A stretch of DNA of 64,000 bases, taken from positions 1 to 64,000 of the forward strand of contig NZ_VOMB01000014.1 in assembly GCF_019050325.1 (NCBI RefSeq), read 5' to 3'. This DNA is from [Mycobacterium] fortunisiensis. GTDB taxonomy: Bacteria; Actinomycetota; Actinomycetes; Mycobacteriales; Mycobacteriaceae. Under the pieces are notes generated by a model. It made no database searches, was not told the DNA's origin, and saw only the letters and a program-made list of their open reading frames with translations. Of this stretch, positions 58,940-64,000 are shown in pieces; within the stretch, counting starts at the first letter, position 1, and each line of letters starts with the position of its first letter. Made by a program: the position numbers and the translations under genes.

Positions 58940-59433
58940 AGATCGACTTCAGCCGGGTGACCGACGCCGCCACCAGGATCTGGCGTGGCCGGCTGGGCCG
59001 GCTCCGCACCTCGACGGTGGTGCTGATCGTGGTGTTCATCGCGTTGTCGTGGGTGCAGCAGCAGTACCGCCCCGAGCAGGCCCCGCCCCAGACGCCCAAC
59101 ACACAGGTGGTGCCGCCGGGTTTCGTGCCCGATCCCGATTACACGTGGGTGCCGCGCACCAAGGTGGCGCCCCGCACGACGACGGAGACCACCGAGCCGA
59201 CCGAGACCACGACCACCGAGCCGACGGAGACCACCGAGACCACCACCCCGGGTGCGCCGGGCCCGGAGACCACGACCGCGCCCGGGTCTCCGCGGACGAC
59301 GGTGTTCGAACCCGACGGCCCCGGACTGCTGCCGCCGGTCACGTTGCCGGTGCTGCCGGGGGCTGGCCCGGCACCGACGGACGAGCAGCAGCAACCGGCC
59401 CAAGAGCCGGTGACGCCGACATTGCCGCGGTAG
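58936..59433 (+). CDS. Membrane protein with Thr/Pro-rich extracellular linker (Rv3103c-like)
   Basis: 165 aa from GTG overlapping the MscS stop (GTGA). A TM helix (TSTVVLIVVFIALSWVQQQ, about 31-47) is followed by a conserved motif NTQVVPPGFVPDPDYTWVPRTKV. A repeat-rich tail of about 90 residues made of TTE/PTE units and Pro/Gly follows. It is probably extracytoplasmic and may be glycosylated on Thr. Position between the channel and ftsE is conserved in mycobacteria. Function is unknown. Confidence 0.85.
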   Translation: MKIDFSRVTDAATRIWRGRLGRLRTSTVVLIVVFIALSWVQQQYRPEQAPPQTPNTQVVPPGFVPDPDYTWVPRTKVAPRTTTETTEPTETTTTEPTETTETTTPGAPGPETTTAPGSPRTTVFEPDGPGLLPPVTLPVLPGAGPAPTDEQQQPAQEPVTPTLPR

Positions 59434-59461
59434 CGTGACCAGCCCAACGCCGTGCTCCGGC

Positions 59462-59467
59462 TACACT
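59462..59467 (+). promoter_or_regulatory. -10 box upstream of ftsE
   Basis: TACACT ends 8 nt before an in-frame GTG (59476) that precedes the annotated ATG by one codon. A leaderless ftsE transcript starting at that GTG is possible. Confidence 0.4.
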
Positions 59468-59478
59468 GGCGTGCCGTG

Positions 59479-60168
59479 ATGATCACCCTCGACCACGTGA
59501 CGAAGCACTACAAGTCGTCAGCGCGCCCGGCGCTCGATGACGTCTCGTTGAAAATCGACAAGGGTGAGTTCGTCTTTCTGATCGGCCCGTCGGGCTCGGG
59601 CAAGTCGACGTTCATGCGGCTGCTGTTGGCGGCCGAGACGCCCACCTCAGGCGACATCCGCGTCTCCAAGTTCCACGTCAACAAGCTCGCCGGCCGCCAT
59701 GTGCCCAACTTGCGCCAGGTCATCGGCTGCGTGTTCCAGGATTTCCGGTTGCTGCAGCAGAAGTCGGTGTTCGAGAATGTCGCCTTCGCCCTGGAGGTGA
59801 TCGGCAAGCGCGCCGACGTGATCAACCGCGTGGTACCGGACGTGCTGGAGATGGTGGGCCTGTCCGGCAAGGCCAACCGGTTGCCCAGCGAACTGTCCGG
59901 TGGCGAGCAGCAGCGTGTCGCCATCGCGCGGGCGTTCGTCAACCGCCCGCTGGTGCTGATCGCCGACGAGCCCACCGGAAACCTCGATCCCGAAACCAGC
60001 AAGGACATCATGGATCTGCTGGAACGGATCAACCGCACCGGGACCACGGTGCTGATGGCCACCCACGACCATCACATCGTCGACTCCATGCGCCAGCGGG
60101 TCGTCGAACTCGAACTCGGCCGGCTGATCCGTGATGAGCAGCGCGGCGTCTACGGAATGGATCGCTAA
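59479..60168 (+). CDS. ftsE: Cell division ATP-binding protein FtsE
   Basis: 229 aa from ATG 59479 (GTG 59476 is the alternative). Walker [10 protein letters not shown] (36-44), Q-loop CVFQDFRLL, signature [14 protein letters not shown], Walker [13 protein letters not shown] and the H-switch ATHDHH are complete. With FtsX it forms an ABC-like complex that controls peptidoglycan hydrolases (RipC in mycobacteria) at the septum. Confidence 0.97.
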   Translation: MITLDHVTKHYKSSARPALDDVSLKIDKGEFVFLIGPSGSGKSTFMRLLLAAETPTSGDIRVSKFHVNKLAGRHVPNLRQVIGCVFQDFRLLQQKSVFENVAFALEVIGKRADVINRVVPDVLEMVGLSGKANRLPSELSGGEQQRVAIARAFVNRPLVLIADEPTGNLDPETSKDIMDLLERINRTGTTVLMATHDHHIVDSMRQRVVELELGRLIRDEQRGVYGMDR

Positions 60169-61062
60169 GTGCGCTTCGGCTTTCTTGTCAATGAAGTTCT
60201 GACCGGGCTTCGTCGCAACGTCACCATGACGGTGGCGATGATCCTGACCACCGCCATCTCGATCGGGTTGTTCGGTGGCGGCCTGCTGGTGGTGCGGTTG
60301 GCCGACCAGTCCCGTGACATCTACCTCGACCGCGTCGAGAGCCAGGTGTTCCTGACCGACGACATCTCGGCCAACGACCCCACCTGTGACGGTGACGCGT
60401 GCAAAGCGCTGTACCGCAAGATCGACGACCGCGACGACGTCCGGTCACTGCGCTTCCTCAATCGTGAGCAGGCCTACGACGACGCGATCAAGAAGTTCCC
60501 GCAGTACAAGGACGTGGCCGGCAAGGACGCCTTCCCGGCGTCGTTCATCGTCAAGCTCAACGACCCGGAGAAACACGAGGCGTTCGACAAGGCGATGCAG
60601 GGTCAGCCCGGCGTGCTCAACGTGCTCAACCAGAAAGACCTGATCGACCGGTTGTTCGCGGTGCTTGACGGGCTGTCCAGCGTGGCGTTCGCGGTGGCGC
60701 TGGTGCAGGCCATCGGCGCGGTGCTGTTGATCGCCAACATGGTCCAAGTGGCCGCGTACACGCGGCGCGCCGAAATCGGCATCATGCGCCTGGTCGGGGC
60801 GTCGCGCTGGTACACCCAGCTGCCGTTCCTGGTGGAAGCGGTGATCGCGGCGCTGATCGGTGTGGTGATCGCGATCGTCGGGTTGGTCGTGGTGCGTGCG
60901 GTGTTCCTGGAGAAGGCGCTCGACCAGTTCTACAAATCGAACCTGATCGCCCGCATCGACTACGCCGACATCGTGTTCATCTCACCGCTGCTGTTCTTCG
61001 TGGGCGTGGCGATGGCGGGTGTCTCGGCGTACGTGACGCTGCGGCTGTACATCCGAAGATGA
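60169..61062 (+). CDS. ftsX: Cell division protein FtsX
   Basis: 297 aa from GTG immediately after the ftsE stop. Four TM helices, with a large extracellular domain between TM1 and TM2 (about 50-165, containing the CDGDACK disulfide pair) that binds the hydrolase partner. [14 protein letters not shown] is the typical cytoplasmic coupling helix. Confidence 0.97.
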   Translation: MRFGFLVNEVLTGLRRNVTMTVAMILTTAISIGLFGGGLLVVRLADQSRDIYLDRVESQVFLTDDISANDPTCDGDACKALYRKIDDRDDVRSLRFLNREQAYDDAIKKFPQYKDVAGKDAFPASFIVKLNDPEKHEAFDKAMQGQPGVLNVLNQKDLIDRLFAVLDGLSSVAFAVALVQAIGAVLLIANMVQVAAYTRRAEIGIMRLVGASRWYTQLPFLVEAVIAALIGVVIAIVGLVVVRAVFLEKALDQFYKSNLIARIDYADIVFISPLLFFVGVAMAGVSAYVTLRLYIRR

Positions 61063-61559
61063 TGATGGCGAAGAAACCCGGCAAGCCCGACAAGGCCAAC
61101 AACCACGTTGTGGCCAGCAACCGCAAGGCACGGCACAACTACACGATCCTCGACGTCTACGAGGCCGGCATTGCGTTGATGGGCACCGAGGTGAAAAGCC
61201 TGCGGGAAGGCCAGGCCTCCCTGGCCGACGCGTTCGCCACCGTCGACGACGGCGAGATCTGGTTGCGCAACGTCCACATCGCCGAGTACCACCACGGCAC
61301 CTGGACCAACCACGCCCCGCGCCGCAACCGCAAGCTGCTGTTGCACCGCCGGGAGATCGACAATCTGATCGGCAAGATCCGCGACGGCAATCTGACCCTG
61401 GTGCCGCTGTCGATGTACTTCACCGACGGCAAGGTCAAAGTGGAGCTGGCGCTGGCCCGCGGTAAGCAGGCCCACGACAAACGCCAGGACCTGGCCAAGC
61501 GCGACGCCGACCGGGAGATCACCCGCGAGCTCGGCCGCCGCGCCAAGGGCATGGCCTGA
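61059..61559 (+). CDS. smpB: SsrA-binding protein SmpB
   Basis: 166 aa from ATG 61059 overlapping the ftsX stop (ATGATGATG; in-frame ATGs at 61062 and 61065 are alternatives). [45 protein letters not shown] and the Arg/Lys-rich C-terminal tail are typical. It brings tmRNA to stalled ribosomes; its RNA partner is encoded 180 bp downstream. Confidence 0.97.
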   Translation: MMMAKKPGKPDKANNHVVASNRKARHNYTILDVYEAGIALMGTEVKSLREGQASLADAFATVDDGEIWLRNVHIAEYHHGTWTNHAPRRNRKLLLHRREIDNLIGKIRDGNLTLVPLSMYFTDGKVKVELALARGKQAHDKRQDLAKRDADREITRELGRRAKGMA

Positions 61560-61578
61560 TCGATCTCCCCCTGCATCG

Positions 61579-61637
61579 CGAGCGTGCGCGTCTGCTGCCC
61601 GCCACTCCGTGTCGAGGCAGCATTCCGCGCACGCTCG
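61579..61637. repeat. 59-bp palindromic intergenic repeat, copy 2
   Basis: It has the same length and most of the sequence of 16738-16796. Its ends CGAGCGTGCGCG and CGCGCACGCTCG are perfect 12-bp inverted repeats. It lies between smpB and ssrA and may terminate the smpB transcript. Confidence 0.75.
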
Positions 61638-61714
61638 GCGGCCGCCAACGGGCCGAAACCGCCACGGAATAATCACCTGGCATCCGCCGTTGGGTCTGGC
61701 GTACCATTGACTGT

Positions 61715-61733
61715 CCTGCCGAGAGTCGGCAGG
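61715..61733 (+). promoter_or_regulatory. Stem-loop just upstream of the tmRNA 5' end
   Basis: CCTGCCGA and TCGGCAGG form a perfect 8-bp stem around GAG, 7 nt before the mature tmRNA. A possible -10 box TACCAT (61702-61707) lies before it, so the hairpin would be in the 5' leader removed by RNase P. Confidence 0.45.
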
Positions 61734-61740
61734 GATGCGA

Positions 61741-62106
61741 GGGGCTGATCGGTTTCGACTTCGCGCATCGAATCAAGGGAAGCGTGCCGGTGCAGGCAAG
61801 AGACCACCGTAAGCGTCGTTGCAACCAATTAAGCGCCGATTCCAATCAGCGCGACTACGCACTCGCTGCCTAAGCGACTGCGTGTCTGTCAGACCGGGAA
61901 CGCCCTCGGCCCGGACCCTGGCATCAGCTAGAGGGACCCACCCACGGGTTCGGTCGCGGGATCCGTGGGGACATCAAACAGCGACTGGGATCGTCATCTC
62001 AGCTTGTTCGCGTGACTGAGAGATCCGAGTAGAGGCACAGCGAACTGCGCACGGAGAAGCCTCGAGGAAGTGCCGTAGGACCCGGGTTCAATTCCCGGCA
62101 GCTCCA
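61741..62106 (+). ncRNA. ssrA: tmRNA (10Sa RNA)
   Basis: The 5' end GGGGCTGATCGGTTTCGAC and 3' end GGGTTCAATTCCCGGCAGCTCCA form the tRNA-Ala-like domain. The acceptor stem pairs 61741-61747 with 62099-62105 and includes the G3-U70 wobble that specifies alanine. The tag ORF at 61835-61873 encodes ADSNQRDYALAA then TAA, the M. smegmatis-type tag. The genomic sequence after the discriminator A is CTG, so CCA must be added after transcription. A rho-independent terminator follows. Confidence 0.97.
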
Positions 62107-62118
62107 CTGAGAAAGATG

Positions 62119-62154
62119 CAGGTCAGGGACGAGTTCCCTGACCTGTTTTCTTTT
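62119..62154 (+). terminator. Rho-independent terminator of ssrA
   Basis: A perfect 11-bp stem (62119-62129 with 62135-62145, arm CAGGTCAGGGA) and 5-nt loop are followed by TTTTCTTTT. It is the clearest intrinsic terminator in the window. Confidence 0.95.
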
Positions 62155-62229
62155 GCCGTCAATATTTCGCCGCGGCCGGGCAGCCACGTATCTGCAGACG
62201 CATGAGGTCCACTCCGCCTGGTTACGGGT

Positions 62230-62235
62230 TAGATT
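62230..62235 (+). promoter_or_regulatory. -10 box of the probably leaderless cutinase gene
   Basis: TAGATT ends 6 nt before the ATG at 62242; GGGGCA between them is not a convincing ribosome binding site. Confidence 0.45.
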
Positions 62236-62241
62236 GGGGCA

Positions 62242-63144
62242 ATGTTCTCTCGCCGCAAACGTGGCCCTCGGCAGGGCAGTGCGCGGTCAAGTGGTCGCTG
62301 GGTCGGGCTTGGCGCTACTGCACTTCTCGCCGCGGGCAGCCTGCTCGCCATTCCAAGCGCACCGGTGGCGTTCGCCGCCGACTGCTCCGACGCCGAGGTC
62401 GTCTTCGCCCGCGGCACCGATGAGCCACCCGGTCTCGGCCGGGTCGGCGATGCCTTCGTCGATTCGTTGCGCAAGCAGGCCGCCGGCCTGGACATCGCCA
62501 CTTACGGGGTGAACTACAAGGCCAGCAAGCTGCAGCTGCACGGCGGTGACGGCGCCAAAGACGCGATCTCGCACATCAAGTCCACGTTGTCCTCGTGCCC
62601 CGACACCCAGATCGTGCTCGGCGGCTATTCGCAGGGCGCGAGCGTGATCAACATCGTGGCCGGTAACCCACTGGGTGGGATCACGTGGGGCGATTCGCTC
62701 CCGGCCGAGTATGCCGACAACGTCGCGGCGATCACCACGTTCGGCGACGTGGGCACCCGCACCAAGCAAACGATAGCGACCCAGAGCGCACTGTTCGGGT
62801 CCAAGGCGATCGACCTCTGTAACCCGATGGATCCGATCTGTCACGAGGGCCAGGGCAACGAATGGAGCGGCCACACCGAGGGCTATGTCCCGGTGTACAC
62901 CACTCAGGCGGCGGCTTTCGCCGCGGCCAAGCTGCTGGCCGGGTCGGGGCAGACGCTGCCGGGTTACGGTCCGGTGCCCGGCTACGGGCCGGCACCCGGC
63001 TACGGCCCGGATACCTCGCTGCCAGGCCCGCCGTCGGAGTACGGTCCGGAGCCCGGATATGGCCTGCAGCCCCCTGGGGCGGCCCCGACGATCGTTCCTC
63101 CGGTCTCGTCAGCTGAAGTCGGTTTGGTGTCGGCGGTTCACTGA
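62242..63144 (+). CDS. Cutinase-like (Culp) secreted serine esterase
   Basis: 300 aa. A basic N-terminus (RRKRGPRQ) and hydrophobic core ending [11 protein letters not shown] form a signal peptide, possibly cleaved after AFA. Cutinase motifs: [17 protein letters not shown], nucleophile GGYSQGA (S130), [13 protein letters not shown] with the Asp, and the His in GHTEGYV. The C-terminus carries about 50 residues of PGYGP repeats not found in the catalytic domain, possibly a wall-associated spacer. Cutinase-like proteins hydrolyse lipids or esters at the cell surface. Confidence 0.92.
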   Translation: MFSRRKRGPRQGSARSSGRWVGLGATALLAAGSLLAIPSAPVAFAADCSDAEVVFARGTDEPPGLGRVGDAFVDSLRKQAAGLDIATYGVNYKASKLQLHGGDGAKDAISHIKSTLSSCPDTQIVLGGYSQGASVINIVAGNPLGGITWGDSLPAEYADNVAAITTFGDVGTRTKQTIATQSALFGSKAIDLCNPMDPICHEGQGNEWSGHTEGYVPVYTTQAAAFAAAKLLAGSGQTLPGYGPVPGYGPAPGYGPDTSLPGPPSEYGPEPGYGLQPPGAAPTIVPPVSSAEVGLVSAVH

Positions 63145-63157
63145 CGAGGCCCCATCG

Positions 63158-63865
63158 ATGTTCTTTGCGCAACGTGAGTTCGTGGCGTACGGCCCATCGC
63201 ATCTGGTGGTGTTGGCGGTATTCGTCACGGGTGCGGCGCTGTTGGTCCTCATCGGCCGGCGGCAGACCGAGGCGCAGGCTCGAATCTTGAGCCGGGCCTT
63301 GGCGATTGCGCTCATCGCGGCGTTCGTCGTGGCGCTGTTCTACAAGTGGACCAAACCCAGCATCGACACCTCGATACCCCTGCAGTTGTGCGACCTCGCG
63401 GAACTGGTTGCGGCGTATGCCTTGTGGTCGCAACGACATTGGGCGTTCGTGCTCACCTACTTCTGGGGCCTGTTGCTGAGCTCGCAGGCGTTGCTCACGC
63501 CGGACATCGGTACGCCCGCCGAAGGTGCTCCGGATTTTCCCCATCACCTGTTCGTCACGTTCTTCACGCTGCACGTGCTCGTGGTGTGGTCGGCGGTCTA
63601 TCTGACCTGGGGGCGCGGAATGCGGCCGCGGTGGCGTGACTACCGCTTCGCGGTCGTCACGACGCTGGGCTGGGTGGGGTTCACCCTCGTCTTCAACGCC
63701 GTGGCGGGAACCAACTACGGATACCTCAACCGCAAGCCGCCCACCGCGTCGGTGCTGGACGCGTTGGGCCCGTGGCCGGTCTATCTGCTGGCCGAAATCG
63801 TGATCGTCATCGTCGTGTGGGCGTTGATGACGTGGCCTTGGCAACGACGCGCTGTCCAGCTGTGA
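63158..63865 (+). CDS. YwaF-like (TIGR02206) integral membrane protein
   Basis: 235 aa, seven hydrophobic segments. The family signature reads FVAYGPSHLVVL, IPLQLCDLAELVAAYALW, WGLLLSSQALLTPDIG, FPHHLFVTFFTLHVLVVWSAVYL and NYGYLNRKPPTASVLDALGPWPVYLL. These conserved polar positions (Q, C, D, H, Y) suggest an enzyme or lipid-binding role; YwaF/TMEM164 proteins include a lipid acyltransferase in animals. It starts 13 bp after the cutinase gene and is probably co-transcribed. Confidence 0.88.
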   Translation: MFFAQREFVAYGPSHLVVLAVFVTGAALLVLIGRRQTEAQARILSRALAIALIAAFVVALFYKWTKPSIDTSIPLQLCDLAELVAAYALWSQRHWAFVLTYFWGLLLSSQALLTPDIGTPAEGAPDFPHHLFVTFFTLHVLVVWSAVYLTWGRGMRPRWRDYRFAVVTTLGWVGFTLVFNAVAGTNYGYLNRKPPTASVLDALGPWPVYLLAEIVIVIVVWALMTWPWQRRAVQL

Positions 63866-64000
63866 AAATGCTGTCAGCGGGCGCGTAAATCAGTTATTGA
63901 CACCCAACACTTTGACGGGCTACGTATATTACGCGCGACGGCAATTTTGTATCGTCTGCGACCTGTCCCACGGGGCGACAGTGGCCTGATCGAAGGGGCG
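63866..64000 (+). promoter_or_regulatory. Promoter-like region at the right edge
   Basis: TTGACA (63897-63902) is a consensus -35, followed after 18 nt by TACGTA (63921-63926) and TATATT (63925-63930). GCGCGTAA (63881-63888) and TTACGCGC (63929-63936) are exact inverted repeats flanking this stretch. The sequence is AT-richer than its surroundings. It probably drives a gene beyond the window. Confidence 0.5.

Noticed and set aside
62060..62106. Separate tRNA gene near the ssrA 3' end
   Set aside because: The T-arm and acceptor sequence pair with 61741-61747, so they are the tRNA-like end of tmRNA.

Overview
The window is high-GC, densely coded actinobacterial DNA, almost certainly from a fast-growing mycobacterium (Mycolicibacterium, M. 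smegmatis-like). The basis is a complete Mycobacterium-type nuoA-N operon preceded by an Rv3143-like receiver protein, an antigen 85 mycolyltransferase, a fadE24-fadE23 pair, the fprA / prfB-mscS-ftsE-ftsX-smpB-ssrA block in M. tuberculosis gene order, MmpS/MmpL and cutinase-like genes, and a tmRNA tag reading ADSNQRDYALAA. All family calls come from reading the sequence; no database was searched.

Layout. 1-7 kb: tail of a possible transposase gene, an MmpS5/MmpL5-type efflux operon divergent from a TetR gene with a perfect palindromic operator between them, then a TetR/membrane-protein pair divergent from an SDR and a hydroxypyruvate isomerase gene. 7-22 kb: accessory metabolism. This holds an acyltransferase-SGNH protein, a deazaflavin-type nitroreductase, three MDR dehydrogenases, an alpha/beta hydrolase, an amine-oxidase-like flavoprotein, an F420 (LLM) oxidoreductase, an EthA/MymA-like Baeyer-Villiger monooxygenase, a phosphotransferase with a lipocalin-like partner, a TetR and a PIG-L deacetylase. 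22-39 kb: an enoyl-CoA hydratase and all 14 complex I genes on the minus strand, most joined by ATGA, GTGA or TGATG overlaps, with a degenerate receiver protein upstream. 39-48 kb: a compact nine-gene minus-strand operon. In transcription order it encodes a homogentisate-dioxygenase-like protein, alpha/beta hydrolase, CaiB CoA-transferase, HMG-CoA-lyase-like protein, TetR, acyl-CoA dehydrogenase, APH-type phosphotransferase, DUF6285-like protein and SnoaL-like protein; a YceI gene follows. 48-56 kb: PfpI-like protein, flavin-dependent acyl-CoA-dehydrogenase-like protein, antigen 85, fadE23/fadE24, hisN. 55-64 kb: fprA, then prfB-mscS-(Rv3103c-like)-ftsE-ftsX-smpB, tmRNA with a clean rho-independent terminator, a cutinase-like protein and a YwaF-like membrane protein.

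The least expected structure is in the repeats. Between nuoD and nuoE lie three tandem 32-bp repeats. Each carries a Shine-Dalgarno sequence, a start codon and an 11-codon minigene whose stop overlaps the next start (ATGA), forming a coupled chain that ends at nuoE; this recalls MIRU elements. Other short repeats sit in the same operon: a 62-bp palindrome between nuoF and nuoG, an in-frame 24-bp duplication in nuoJ, and two REP-like in-frame stretches in nuoL. A separate 59-bp palindromic element with matching ends occurs twice, 45 kb apart.

Regulation visible in the sequence includes near-perfect palindromes over several promoters and several probably leaderless genes (TANNNT about 6-8 nt before the start codon). 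Stems long enough to act as terminators follow hyi, antigen 85 and ssrA.
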